A stretch of DNA of 36,089 bases from Blastocatellia bacterium (GCA_021463145.1 JAJTWZ010000044.1:1-36089); one strand, 5' to 3'; shown: positions 8,775-17,592, numbered from the stretch's first letter. Program-made: numbers and translations. The notes: generated by a model from the sequence alone, not told the origin.

Positions 8775-8804
8775 TTTGTACACGACTGGCGCCTCGAGCG
8801 TGAA
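8775..8804 (-). promoter_or_regulatory. Putative leaderless promoter of the exporter operon
   Basis: Minus strand: TTCACG (8804-8799), 18-nt spacer, TACAAA (8780-8775), then 7 nt to the ATG at 8767. Transcription would begin at or next to the start codon. It shares geometry with the elements before 9476, 23756, 24999, 28919 and 29019. Confidence 0.4.
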
Positions 8805-9179
8805 TGGCGCGACGGTTCGCGAGGCGGATCGTCTGGCCCGGCGATGGCGTTGCGTTCGATCGTCCGGAACTGCGACGTGCGTAGTCCGTGAAGAAGAGGT
8901 TTGAACGAGCCTGTCAGTGAATTGGCCGGTTGCTGAAATAGCACGGGTCAAGCCGCGGACGGGAGAATGTCGACCGCCGGCATCTTTCACTCCAGGCATA
9001 ACCAGCCTGCGCCGCCTGATGGCGGCGACGCGTCCAGTGTCAACCCGTCCCTTCGAGCTGGTGCTGCTGCCCGGTAACACTGAGGCCTGAAGGGTTCCCG
9101 AGAAGGAATGCATCGCGGCCGGCGCACCGAGCGCTTCAGGTCGGCCGCTCTTGCGGTGGCGGACAGACCGCGTCCCGAT
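8805..9179. other. Gene-free interval
   Basis: About 375 nt between two minus-strand genes. The frames that cross it are short, mutually overlapping and show no family resemblance. It contains the region upstream of the exporter promoter. No terminator, RNA gene or repeat was recognised. Confidence 0.45.
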
Positions 9180-9476
9180 CTAGTCTGGATCGGCGGATGG
9201 ACCTGGCTCACCCCCGAGAGCCTCAACCGCCGTCCTCGCGTCGCACAGCTGTGCGTCAAGGTGATCGATCGCGCCTTGGAGCTGGGCCCGGTATCGCGCG
9301 TCAGCAGTAGAAGCCAATCGCGACTGGACGCCGGCGCGCGACAGTTCCAGAGACGCAATCCGGGCACGCGCCTCTCGAAGTCCCGGCCTCGTCACCGGCG
9401 CATTTCGAATCGCGCGATCTGCCTCGGCGTCCGCGATCTGATCCTCGACCGCTTTGCTGTCCCATCCTCGAGCCAC
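9180..9476 (-). CDS. Small conserved coiled-coil protein (MARGWDSK family)
   Basis: A 98-residue, highly charged, probably cytosolic helical protein. It begins MARGWDSKAVEDQ, a start I associate with a small uncharacterised family in Acidobacteriota-like genomes. The body (REARARIASLELSRAGVQSR, then AQLQGAIDHLDAQL) has heptad-like spacing and should form a helical hairpin or coiled coil. Function is unknown. The start is GTG, with no Shine-Dalgarno but an extended -10-like TGG-CATACT ending 7 nt before it, consistent with a leaderless message. Confidence 0.65.
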   Translation of the reverse strand: MARGWDSKAVEDQIADAEADRAIRNAPVTRPGLREARARIASLELSRAGVQSRLASTADARYRAQLQGAIDHLDAQLCDARTAVEALGGEPGPSADPD

Positions 9477-9483
9477 GTCCGTC

Positions 9484-9492
9484 AGTATGCCA
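9484..9492 (-). promoter_or_regulatory. Extended -10-like element, 7 nt before the start
   Basis: Minus-strand TGGCATACT, with CATACT at 9489-9484, ends 7 nt before the GTG at 9476. No convincing -35 is seen. It has the same spacing as other putative leaderless starts in the window. Confidence 0.35.
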
Positions 9493-9531
9493 GACGCGAG
9501 AAGTGACGCGCCCGGCCGGGATGCGGCCCTG

Positions 9532-9858
9532 CTAGGCTGCGGCGCGGCCGTTCCTCACGATGCGGATTTCCGCGATCTTCGACGTAACGAAACACCGCAC
9601 GGCCATGCCGTCCGGTGAGAGCAGGACGATTCTCGCGTGCTCGCCCGGATGAATCGGCCTCAGCGGAGCGTCCGTTGCCGAGGTCGACTCGGCGGACAAC
9701 CGAACGCGCGTCGGGCCGGGAAGCTTGCCGCCGAACAGAACGCCGACTGCCTGTTCCGGGAACTCCAGCCAGAAACGGTACTGGCTGTGCACAGTGCGGA
9801 ACTCGACACAGTCGCCAATCGCGAGACTGTTCAGGACTAGTGACGTGACCTTTTCCAT
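9532..9858 (-). CDS. Hypothetical protein, 108 residues
   Basis: A beta-rich, probably cytosolic small protein. Visible segments are DCVEFRTVHSQYRFWLEF, RVRLSAEST and ARIVLLSPDGMAVRCFVTSK, which suggest a small barrel or sandwich; I do not recognise the family and no signal peptide or helix bundle is present. The start at 9858 is chosen because GGGGGA lies about 8 nt upstream; an in-frame ATG 27 nt earlier (9885) is the alternative. It is 68 nt from the end of tesA and 55 nt before the coiled-coil gene, all on the minus strand. Composition is like that of the neighbouring genes. Confidence 0.6.
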   Translation of the reverse strand: MEKVTSLVLNSLAIGDCVEFRTVHSQYRFWLEFPEQAVGVLFGGKLPGPTRVRLSAESTSATDAPLRPIHPGEHARIVLLSPDGMAVRCFVTSKIAEIRIVRNGRAAA

Positions 9859-9926
9859 GTCGCATCCCCCGTCCGGTCCACGCATCCCGGACGGCCGTGT
9901 GATGCAAGCCTGGCGCCTCGCCGTTG

Positions 9927-10631
9927 TCAGCGCTCGAGCATTGGCTCGAGCGCCGCGAAGACGTTTGCGGCCACAATCTTCGCACCATCGGGATTCGGGT
10001 GAATGCTGTCCGCCTGGTTCATGCCGGCCTCGCCAGCGACGCCCTCGAGCAGAAACGGAAGCAGAGCGACGCCGCGCTGCTTCGCGACAGCGCCGAACAC
10101 CGACTGAAACTCGCGGGCGTACGCGTCGCCCAGTTGCGGCGGTGCCTGCATTCCGGCAATCAGCACGGTGGCACCCTTCGCTTTCGCGGTGTCGACCATG
10201 CTCTCGAGATTCGCCTTGAGGTCGCCTACGGGAAGGCCACGCAGTCCATCGTTGCCGCCAAGCGCGATGATCGCGATCCTGACGTCGCCATCCAGCGCCT
10301 GATCGATTCGCCGCCGGCCTCCTGCGGTTGTTTCGCCGGAAACTCCCGAGTTCACCACTTCGTAGTGGTAGCCGCGCTCGTCGAGCATCCGTTGCAGAAC
10401 GGCCGGATAGCTCTCGCTCTTTTGAATGCCGTATCCGGCCGTGAGGCTGTCGCCGAAGGCCAGGATGATCGGACGCTTCTCTTTCGGCGATGCGGCGCCT
10501 TTCGGGAGAGACGGAGCGGCGGACGGAGCGGCGGCGCTCTCACTGCCGGCGCGGCTGCATCCGATGGCTGCAACCACGACGGCTGCGACCACGGAAAAGA
10601 GAGCAAGTCGGCGGGTCAGGCAAGCGGTCAT
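9927..10631 (-). CDS. tesA: SGNH/GDSL esterase, TesA-like lipoprotein
   Basis: A 234-residue arylesterase/thioesterase-I type hydrolase that cleaves acyl esters or thioesters outside the cytoplasm. The catalytic set is complete: block I FGDSLTAGYG with S62, block II SGVSGETT, block III GGND with N127, and DSIH with D208 and H211. The N-terminus has a hydrophobic stretch ending AAIGC (C25), a lipobox-like site, so it may be a lipoprotein rather than a soluble periplasmic enzyme like E. coli TesA. It is divergent from the ATPase gene with only 23 nt between the starts (8 nt if the upstream ATG at 10646 is used). The same divergent arrangement occurs at tesA-ybbA-ybbP in E. coli. Confidence 0.9.
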   Translation of the reverse strand: MTACLTRRLALFSVVAAVVVAAIGCSRAGSESAAAPSAAPSLPKGAASPKEKRPIILAFGDSLTAGYGIQKSESYPAVLQRMLDERGYHYEVVNSGVSGETTAGGRRRIDQALDGDVRIAIIALGGNDGLRGLPVGDLKANLESMVDTAKAKGATVLIAGMQAPPQLGDAYAREFQSVFGAVAKQRGVALLPFLLEGVAGEAGMNQADSIHPNPDGAKIVAANVFAALEPMLER

Positions 10632-10654
10632 ATGAAAGGTTACCATCCGTGTCC

Positions 10655-11392
10655 ATGAGCGAACCCATCATCCGCCTCAGCGCGGTCTCGAAGACAGTGC
10701 CTTCGACCGAAGGTCCACTAACCATTCTCCATCCCCTCGACCTGGATGTCGCCGCCGGCGACATCCTTGCGGTCGTCGGGCCGAGCGGAAGCGGAAAGTC
10801 GACGCTGCTTGGACTGATCGCGGGACTCGACGAGCCGACGACCGGAACCATCGAGGTAGACGGCAGCCTGGTCACGGCCCTTGGCGAGGACGCACTCGCC
10901 CGCTTGCGGAGCGCTTCGCTTGGGTTCATCTTTCAGTCCTTTCATCTCATTCCGTCACTTACGGCGCTCGAGAACGTTTCTCTGCCGATCGAGATCACCG
11001 GAAGGCGCGGCGCGACGGCCAGGGCCGCCGAACTGCTCGACCAGGTCGGACTTGGATCGAGACGGACTCACTATCCCTCACAACTGTCGGGAGGAGAGCA
11101 GCAGCGCGTGGCAATAGCCCGGGCGTTCGCAAACGACCCTCCAATTCTGCTGGCCGACGAGCCGACGGGTAATCTCGACACCGCGACCGGCCACCAGGTG
11201 ATCGATCTGCTGCTGCGGCTCAACGAATCGCGCGGCACCACGCTCGTGTTGGTGACCCACGATCGCGAGTTGGCCGCACTTGCTCCAAGGCGCATTGCAC
11301 TGGAAGGCGGCCAGGTGGTCGAGGACACGGCGAGCCGGGCGCAGTCCCCGTCCCTCGACGGCGCGGTCGAAATCGCGGGGGACGTCGCGTGA
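10655..11392 (+). CDS. ybbA: ABC ATPase of the LolD/YbbA group
   Basis: A 245-residue nucleotide-binding subunit with Walker A GPSGSGKST, Q-loop in FIFQSFHL, signature LSGGEQQRVAIARA, Walker B ILLADEPTGNLD and H-loop THDRE. The NLDTATG segment after Walker B is typical of MacB/LolD/YbbA-type ATPases, which drive mechanotransmission or lipoprotein-type permeases rather than classic import. It overlaps the next gene by 4 nt (GTGA) and is therefore coupled to the FtsX-type permease. The ATG at 10655 begins 8 residues before the first strand; the longer upstream frame runs through tesA and is rejected. Only a weak Shine-Dalgarno is present. Confidence 0.92.
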   Translation: MSEPIIRLSAVSKTVPSTEGPLTILHPLDLDVAAGDILAVVGPSGSGKSTLLGLIAGLDEPTTGTIEVDGSLVTALGEDALARLRSASLGFIFQSFHLIPSLTALENVSLPIEITGRRGATARAAELLDQVGLGSRRTHYPSQLSGGEQQRVAIARAFANDPPILLADEPTGNLDTATGHQVIDLLLRLNESRGTTLVLVTHDRELAALAPRRIALEGGQVVEDTASRAQSPSLDGAVEIAGDVA

Positions 11393-13917
11393 AGGTCGCC
11401 TTGCTGCTTACATATCGCGAGCTCCGATCGTCCTGGCGGAGGCTCGCGTTTTTCACGCTGTGCCTCTCGCTCGGAGTCGGGTCGATCGTCGTCCTCAGAT
11501 CCACGATCGAATCCGTGAACGCATTTATCGCCGGCGAGTCCCGGGCCATCAATTCGGGTGACATTACAATCCGCGCGAGCACCAGGGATCTGACCGTCGT
11601 CGGGCCCGTCGTCGAACGTTACGAGGCCGAGGGCCGAATTTCGGGCCGCAGCGAGTACGTCGAACTCCCGACCATGCTCGGCGACGACGCCGGGTCCACC
11701 TCGAAGCTGGTCCAGTTGAAGGCGGTCGAAGCCGGATATCCGCTGTACGGCAAGCTGACGCTGGCTGGCGGCGCCGAGTTCTCGCCCGAGATGCTGGCCG
11801 GCCGGGGTGTTTTGATCGGCTCGATTCTGGCTGGTCAGCTCGGGTTGACCGTGGGAGACGTAGTGAAACTCGGCGATGCCAGGTTCACGATCCGCGGCCT
11901 CGTCGATCGCGAGCCCGACAGCGGTATTCCAACCTTCAGCGCGGGCGCCCGGGCGATCATCGGCAAGGCGGATCTGGGTGACACGAAGCTTCTGGAAAAG
12001 CCCGTTCGCGCGCGTTCGGTAACGATGCTCCTTGTGCCGGAAAGCGAGTACGCCGGAACCGTCGCAGACCTGAAGAAGGAATTCGATTCGAGCAGGATCA
12101 CCGTCCGCGGCTATACGGAGACCGAGCAGAGCATTTCGTCGACATTGAAGACGGCAGGGGATTTTCTGAGCCTGGTTGGACTTGCGATTCTCGCGCTCGG
12201 GGGCGTCGGTATCTGGAGCGTGACGCGGGTCTACATCGCGGAACGCTGGAAGACGATCGCCGTGCTCAAGTGCCTCGGGTGCAGGAATCGGGTTGCCGTT
12301 TTTGCGTACACGCTCCAAATGGTCTTCGTCGGACTTGCGGGAGCTGTGGTTGGAGTGGCTATAGCTGGCGCGACGATTGCAGCGGTCCGGAGCCTGCTGT
12401 CGGACGGACCGCTCGCGACGATCGGCCTGGGACTGACGTGGTCGGCGGTGGGACAGGGGGCAGCCGCAGGCGTGCTCGTTGCGCTTCTCTTCTCGATGAC
12501 GCCGCTCCTCGGTGTGCGCGACATCCGGCCGAACCTTGTTCTGCGAGCAGCCGATCCTCGCCGGGCATCGAGGTGGACCATTTCCAGGTTCCTTTCGGCA
12601 GTTGTAGTGATCGCCGGCCTGCTGACTGTTGCGAGCTGGCAGGGCGGCTCACTCAGGATCGGAGGGTTCTTCCTCGGCGGCTTGCTGGTGGCTGGCGCGG
12701 CTTCCGCGCTCTCCGGTTCGCTGCTGGTCTGGGCGATTCGTTCTTTTGGCAGAATCCCGGTCTTTTCGTTGCGGCACGCGGCCCTTGGCGTGAATCGGCC
12801 GGGCAATCAGACCCGGGCCATTCTCGTCGCGATAGGGCTCGGCGTGTTCTTTCTGGTCGGCGTCAACGGCGTGGAGCGGACGATCCGTCGCGGTCTGGAG
12901 AGGCGACAGAGCGACGATCTCCCCGACATGTACCTGCTCGACGTCCAGAAGGACCAGATAGCCGGCGTCAGGGAATTGCTGCGGAGCAGGACCGGATCCG
13001 AACCGATCCTTGTCGGCACTGTGCGGGCGCGCATTGCCGAGATCGACGGCGTGCCTTTCGATCCCGACTCGCTGGCCGATCCACGGGACCGGAGCCGGCT
13101 GGGCCGTGAGTTCACGGTCGCGACGAGGCCCGAGCTCGACGAAACGGTCGAGGCCGTAAGCAGTGGCAAGTGGTGGCCGTCGGAGCCGTCAGAAGAACCG
13201 GAGGTTTCGGTCGAGTCCGAACTGGCGCAGGACTTCAAACTGGACGTCGGCCGGTCGATCACGTTCGATGTTCAGGGGAAGAAGATTTCCGCTCGGATCT
13301 CCAGCATCCGGACCGTTGACTGGCAGAACGCCCGGCTCGGGTTCATCTTCGTCGTGCGGCCCGGAGGCCTGGATTCGGTTCACGTGGTAGCGAACGGCGC
13401 GGTCAAGGGACCGGAGGACGCTGTCGAGCGGGGCAGACTTGCCAGGGCGTTGTCGGACCGGTTCTCGAACGTCTCGGTAATCGATGCACGTGAAGTGATC
13501 GCCAACCTGACCGGCTTCCTTTCGAAAGTCACGCTGGCCATCTCGGTCGTGGGCTCGATCGTGCTCGCCGCCGGACTTCTCATTCTCGCAGGGTCCGTTG
13601 CGATGGCCCGGTACGTTCGGGAGTACGAGATTGCGGTGATGAAGACGCTTGGAGCGCGGACGAGGACGCTCCTGGCGGTTCTCGTCATCGAGCACGCGAT
13701 CCTTGGCGGTATCGCAGGCGCCGTTGGCGCCAGTCTTGGCGTAGCGCTCGCCTGGTCGCTCTGTACCTGGATACTCCGATTGTCGTGGGCTCTGGAAGCG
13801 GCGCCGGCAGTTTTGGCCGTTGGGCTTGCGATACTGCTTACTACGGCAGTCGGTCTCGCTTCGTCGGCCGATCTGCTGCTGCTCAGGCCGTTGTCGGTCC
13901 TGCGGCGCGTCGACTGA
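11389..13917 (+). CDS. ybbP: Large FtsX-family permease, YbbP-like
   Basis: An 842-residue inner-membrane protein. An N-terminal helix (about 19-40) precedes a long extracytoplasmic domain with MacB-like periplasmic-core character (about 45-255). A first FtsX block of helices follows at about 260-385, more helices at about 400-500, a second extracytoplasmic region, and a final FtsX block at about 710-835. The FtsX segment REYEIAVMKTLGAR is clear; its counterpart in the first block is ERWKTIAVLKCLGCR. This two-FtsX layout matches YbbP. It is encoded directly behind its ATPase and next to tesA, so a role in envelope lipid or lipoprotein handling is plausible, but the substrate is unproven. GTG start. 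Confidence 0.9.
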   Translation: MKVALLLTYRELRSSWRRLAFFTLCLSLGVGSIVVLRSTIESVNAFIAGESRAINSGDITIRASTRDLTVVGPVVERYEAEGRISGRSEYVELPTMLGDDAGSTSKLVQLKAVEAGYPLYGKLTLAGGAEFSPEMLAGRGVLIGSILAGQLGLTVGDVVKLGDARFTIRGLVDREPDSGIPTFSAGARAIIGKADLGDTKLLEKPVRARSVTMLLVPESEYAGTVADLKKEFDSSRITVRGYTETEQSISSTLKTAGDFLSLVGLAILALGGVGIWSVTRVYIAERWKTIAVLKCLGCRNRVAVFAYTLQMVFVGLAGAVVGVAIAGATIAAVRSLLSDGPLATIGLGLTWSAVGQGAAAGVLVALLFSMTPLLGVRDIRPNLVLRAADPRRASRWTISRFLSAVVVIAGLLTVASWQGGSLRIGGFFLGGLLVAGAASALSGSLLVWAIRSFGRIPVFSLRHAALGVNRPGNQTRAILVAIGLGVFFLVGVNGVERTIRRGLERRQSDDLPDMYLLDVQKDQIAGVRELLRSRTGSEPILVGTVRARIAEIDGVPFDPDSLADPRDRSRLGREFTVATRPELDETVEAVSSGKWWPSEPSEEPEVSVESELAQDFKLDVGRSITFDVQGKKISARISSIRTVDWQNARLGFIFVVRPGGLDSVHVVANGAVKGPEDAVERGRLARALSDRFSNVSVIDAREVIANLTGFLSKVTLAISVVGSIVLAAGLLILAGSVAMARYVREYEIAVMKTLGARTRTLLAVLVIEHAILGGIAGAVGASLGVALAWSLCTWILRLSWALEAAPAVLAVGLAILLTTAVGLASSADLLLLRPLSVLRRVD

Positions 13918-14007
13918 TCCGGGCAGGGACCTGCCGTGGTACACTCGCCGCCGGCATCTTCGCGTCTCTGAAGAGCGGCCAGTCTGTTCAAGTACACAAG
14001 CGTTCCG

Positions 14008-15204
14008 GTGTGGGCCGTCGATCCGCACGGGCGGAGCTTTCTGAACGTGGGCGAGTTGCGTCAATCGAGTTTCTGGTGGATCCGATGGGTGCCGGCGGCC
14101 CTCATCGCCCTGTTCTCGATCGTCGTGCTCGTTCGCCTCGCGCGGCCGATCCTGATTCCGTTCCTGGTGAGCATTGCGCTCGTCTACATGCTCGAACCGC
14201 TCGTCGAGTGGTTCGAGCGCCGGAAACTGTCGCGGCACATGTCGGTGCTTGCGGCAATGACTTCCGCGAGTCTGGCGGTCATAGTTCTCGTCGGTGTGCT
14301 CCTGCCGAGCGTCTGGAGGCAGTTGCAGGAATCCATCCGGCAGGTACCACTCGCGCTGCAGGCTGGCGGCGATCTCGTGCGGCAAGGCATCGCCTACCTC
14401 GAATCGCACGTGGATTCGGCGATTCTCGACCGGGTAAAGGATGCGGTCGACGGCGTAAGATCCGATCCGTCCGGAATCACGAGCACGGTCGGCGAATGGC
14501 TGATGGGCGGGCTCTTCGGTATTGCCGGCCTGGGTTCGGCGGCGCTCGGCCTGCTCATCGTTCCGTTCTTCGTCTACTACCTGCTCGTCGACCTAAAGAA
14601 CATTCGCCGTGGCATCGACCGGCGGATACCGGACCGCTTCCGCGTGAAGTGGGGACGCCTTGCGGACGACCTCGGAACGGTGATGCGAGGTTACGTCCGC
14701 GGACGGTTCCTCGTGTCGGTGGGAATGTCGATTACCTACATGATCGGGCTCTGGATTGTCGGAGTGCCGTTGTGGGCCGGTATTGGGCTAATAGCCGGAT
14801 TTCTCGGCATCATTCCGTATCTTGGCGTCATCAGCGGCATCGTCCTCGCGCTGGCCTTCGCCACGTTGTCCGGTGCGTCGGTTGGAAAGCTGGTTGGCGT
14901 GGTCGTGGTGTTCGGTGTCGCGCAGATAGTCGAAGACTACGTACTGACTCCCAGGTTGATCGGAGACCGGTTGGCACTCCACCCGATGCTGGTCTTCATT
15001 GCCCTTATCATCGGAGGAGAGCTGTTCGGATTTCTCGGGCTGGTTCTGGCGATTCCGGTGCTCGCTGCGTTCAAAGTCGTATTCAGCCTGATCGATGCCA
15101 TCTATCGCGACTCCGAGTTCTACCGGAGCGGAGAGCTCGCGGCGGAGACCGGCACGGCGGCCGTGGCGGAACCGCCACTTGCCGATTCTCCGCCGACGAG
15201 TTGA
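14008..15204 (+). CDS. AI-2E family permease
   Basis: A polytopic membrane protein of about 398 residues in the PF01594 (AI-2E/YdiK/PerM) family. A helix at about 25-50 (ALIALFSIVVLVRLARPILI) and the hallmark FLVSIALVYMLEPLVEWFER are followed by a further helix, a soluble segment, and the conserved C-terminal core with GFLGIIPYLGVISGIVLA and YVLTPRLIGDRLALHPMLV. Some members export autoinducer-2 or act as Na+/H+ antiporters; the substrate here cannot be told. The GTG at 14008 gives the longest protein; a GTG at 14047 with GGAG 10 nt upstream is a strong alternative that would remove 13 residues. The next gene begins 2 nt after its stop. Confidence 0.87.
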   Translation: MWAVDPHGRSFLNVGELRQSSFWWIRWVPAALIALFSIVVLVRLARPILIPFLVSIALVYMLEPLVEWFERRKLSRHMSVLAAMTSASLAVIVLVGVLLPSVWRQLQESIRQVPLALQAGGDLVRQGIAYLESHVDSAILDRVKDAVDGVRSDPSGITSTVGEWLMGGLFGIAGLGSAALGLLIVPFFVYYLLVDLKNIRRGIDRRIPDRFRVKWGRLADDLGTVMRGYVRGRFLVSVGMSITYMIGLWIVGVPLWAGIGLIAGFLGIIPYLGVISGIVLALAFATLSGASVGKLVGVVVVFGVAQIVEDYVLTPRLIGDRLALHPMLVFIALIIGGELFGFLGLVLAIPVLAAFKVVFSLIDAIYRDSEFYRSGELAAETGTAAVAEPPLADSPPTS

Positions 15205-15206
15205 GT

Positions 15207-15746
15207 ATGCAGACCTACCCGGGCGACTCGATTCGCTGCGCGAAGTGCGGCGTGCCGAACACGATCGCCGCGTATGCGTGCGCGCGGTGCGGCGATTCGT
15301 TGCTTGGAAACGCTCCAATGCCCGTGCGGGCGCCGCGGCCACAGATGCAGCAGGCAGTGCGGCCCGCCCGTGTGCCGATTCCGTGGAAGAAGCTCGTGTT
15401 GACCGCGGGAATCGTCATCGCCGTCGTCGTTGGTGGCTGGCTCGGAATGCAGTGGGCGGTGGAGAACCGCTACCCTTTCGGCGAGCCGCGGTACGACTAC
15501 CGGCCGGCCTCGCATTGGGTCACGGAACTCCGGAACGACGATGTGTACCTTCGCAGGCGCGCGGCTCTGGCGCTCGTCACCCTTTCGCCAAAGCTGAACA
15601 GGCCGGATGCGGAAGCTACCATTCCGTGGCTCGAGCGCTCGCTTGCCGATGATGACGAGGTCGTGAGAACCCGGGTTCAGGCGGCGCTCGACGAACTCGG
15701 CCGCCAACATCCCGGTGTGACGGGGAAGCCGGCCGTCAGTCCGTGA
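15207..15746 (+). CDS. Zinc-ribbon, single-helix, HEAT-like membrane protein
   Basis: A 179-residue protein with three parts. Residues about 11-32 form a zinc ribbon with two CxxC pairs (CAKC and CARC). A single membrane helix lies at about 62-82 (LVLTAGIVIAVVVGGWLGMQ). The C-terminal 80 residues look like HEAT/armadillo-type helical repeats (LRRRAALALVTLSPKL and VRTRVQAALDEL). The ribbon should face the cytosol and the helical part the other side. This looks like a scaffold rather than an enzyme. It starts 2 nt after the AI-2E gene's stop and is probably co-transcribed. Its stop is immediately followed by the stop of the convergent dehydrogenase gene. Confidence 0.7.
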   Translation: MQTYPGDSIRCAKCGVPNTIAAYACARCGDSLLGNAPMPVRAPRPQMQQAVRPARVPIPWKKLVLTAGIVIAVVVGGWLGMQWAVENRYPFGEPRYDYRPASHWVTELRNDDVYLRRRAALALVTLSPKLNRPDAEATIPWLERSLADDDEVVRTRVQAALDELGRQHPGVTGKPAVSP

Positions 15747-16601
15747 TCAGAGTGTCTCCGGCCACTTGAATCCGGTCAGTTGCTCGCTTAGCTCCCACAG
15801 CCGTCTGGCGCTAGCGGGGTCCATTGCTTCCGTCGATGCCTTTGCGACGTGGCACTTGTCGAAATACTGGCCAGATACGTTGTCGACGTCAGGGCTCGTC
15901 GCGAGGTGAATAGTAGTCCTGGCTCCGTCGGCGGGCGACGTCAGGAACGGACGCAGCAGTTTGAAAAAGAACCTGACGATTCCAGGCCCCTTACTGCCGA
16001 AATTTGTCGAGACGACTCCCGGATGCAGACAGTTTGCAGTCACGCCTGTGCCCTCGAGTCGCCGCGCCAGCTCGACCGTGAACAGCACGTTCGCAAGTTT
16101 CGACTGACAATATGCCGTCCAACCGCTGAAGTTGCGCTCGCCCTGCAGGTCATCCCAATGCATGGAGCCTCGAAAATGGGCGTGGGAAGCAACGCTGACG
16201 ATTCTGGCTGGAGCGCTGTGCAGCATCGTCTCGGCAAGCAGGCCGGTCAGCAGGAAGTACCCGAGGTGATTGACCGCGAATGTAGTCTCGAGCCCGTCGA
16301 CGGTAACGATTCGGTCGCCAACGGTGAGGCCCGCGTTGTTCACCAGGACGTCCAGTCGGCCAAGTTCCGTTTTTACACGCTCGGCAAGGTTGCGAATCGA
16401 CTCCTGTGACGCGAAGTCGGCAACCAGCAGCGAAACGAGCTGGCTGCCACTGCGTCCGCGAATAGCTTCGATTGCCGCGTCGCCTCGCCGCTCGTCTCGC
16501 GAAACGATCCAGACGTGAGCGCCCTTGGAGGCGATTGCGACGGCGGCCTCGAGCCCGATGCCCGAATTGCCACCTGTGATCAGTACGTTCTTTCCGATCA
16601 T
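15747..16601 (-). CDS. Short-chain dehydrogenase/reductase
   Basis: A 284-residue classical SDR resembling retinol-dehydrogenase/WW-oxidoreductase-like members. The cofactor loop TGGNSGIG is at residues 9-16, NNAG lies near residue 88, and the catalytic YCQSK follows the serine segment IVSVASHAHF. The arginine in IVSRDERRGD after the second strand favours NADP(H). It should be a cytosolic NADP(H)-dependent oxidoreductase; the substrate is unknown. The ATG is preceded directly by AGAAGGA, a Shine-Dalgarno that is unusually close. It is convergent, with no gap, to the zinc-ribbon gene and divergent from the sulfurtransferase. Confidence 0.88.
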   Translation of the reverse strand: MIGKNVLITGGNSGIGLEAAVAIASKGAHVWIVSRDERRGDAAIEAIRGRSGSQLVSLLVADFASQESIRNLAERVKTELGRLDVLVNNAGLTVGDRIVTVDGLETTFAVNHLGYFLLTGLLAETMLHSAPARIVSVASHAHFRGSMHWDDLQGERNFSGWTAYCQSKLANVLFTVELARRLEGTGVTANCLHPGVVSTNFGSKGPGIVRFFFKLLRPFLTSPADGARTTIHLATSPDVDNVSGQYFDKCHVAKASTEAMDPASARRLWELSEQLTGFKWPETL

Positions 16602-16719
16602 TCCTTCTGCCCGGAAGCTGGAAGCACAAAGGCGGCCGGTTCACGCGCGGCTCTTGCGCCAGTTCGCGCGCAGCGTAGACGATGCGCTGGCACTGTTCAA
16701 CGTCAGGGGGTGTTCGAAA

Positions 16720-17592
16720 GTGGATTTCTCGACAGTCATTTCGGTTGCCGGGCTGGCAGCCGAGCTTTCCGATCCGTCGTTTGTCGTCATCGATGTCCGG
16801 TCTTCGCTCGCCGATCCTGGATATGGGCGTCGCGCCTTCGAACAGGGCCACATTCCAGGCTCGTCGTTTGCGAATCTCGATGGCGAGCTGTCCGATCCGC
16901 CTGGCCACGGAAGGGGACGGCATCCGCTACCCGATGTTGCACAGATGGCCGCCACGTTCGGCCGCCTGGGAATTGACGGAAGCTGTCAGGTCGTCGCGTA
17001 CGACGATTCGGATGGCATGTTCGCCTCGCGACTCTGGTGGATGCTGCGATATCTGGGACACGACCGCGTCGCCGTGCTGGACGGAGGTTATGCCGCCTGG
17101 AAGGCGGCGGGGATGGAGGTTTCGACCGTGGCGTGCCCTCCGCGCGCCCCGGCCGTGTTCGTACCGCGACCGGCTGCACTTCGAGTCGCCACGGCAGACG
17201 ATGTCGAATCGATGAGGCTGGATCCAGATCGAATTCTGGTCGATTCGCGCTCGCCCGAGCGCTTCCGGGGCGAGAACGAGACGATCGATCCGGTGGGCGG
17301 GCACATCCCGGGCGCGAGAAACCGCTTCTTCAAGCTCAATGTGCGCGAGGACGGTTCCTTTCGCCCGCCGGCCGAGCTCGAGGCCGATTTTCGGGAGTTG
17401 TTCGGCGATACAAGTCCGGGCGATGCGGTTTTCTACTGTGGCTCCGGAGTCACCGCCTGCCACAACGTTCTAGCCGCAACGCACGCCGGCCTTGACTCGC
17501 CGGTTCTTTACGCCGGGTCATGGAGCGAGTGGATCTCTGATCCGTCACGGCCGGTTGCCACCGGCCAGGGGGAGCCCGAGCCCGGCAAATGA
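16720..17592 (+). CDS. sseA: Sulfurtransferase, 3-mercaptopyruvate type (SseA-like)
   Basis: A 290-residue tandem rhodanese protein. The N-terminal domain (about 1-135) is inactive: it keeps the fold motifs VVIDVR, GHIPGS and LDGGYAAW but lacks a catalytic cysteine loop. The C-terminal domain carries C240 in CGSGVTAC, the loop sequence of 3-mercaptopyruvate sulfurtransferases rather than thiosulfate rhodaneses (CRxG). It transfers sulfane sulfur to thiols or cyanide in the cytosol. The GTG start at 16720 is preceded by AGGGGG 9 nt upstream and gives the usual family length; the longer upstream frame overlaps the dehydrogenase gene and is not supported. Confidence 0.9.
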   Translation: MDFSTVISVAGLAAELSDPSFVVIDVRSSLADPGYGRRAFEQGHIPGSSFANLDGELSDPPGHGRGRHPLPDVAQMAATFGRLGIDGSCQVVAYDDSDGMFASRLWWMLRYLGHDRVAVLDGGYAAWKAAGMEVSTVACPPRAPAVFVPRPAALRVATADDVESMRLDPDRILVDSRSPERFRGENETIDPVGGHIPGARNRFFKLNVREDGSFRPPAELEADFRELFGDTSPGDAVFYCGSGVTACHNVLAATHAGLDSPVLYAGSWSEWISDPSRPVATGQGEPEPGK

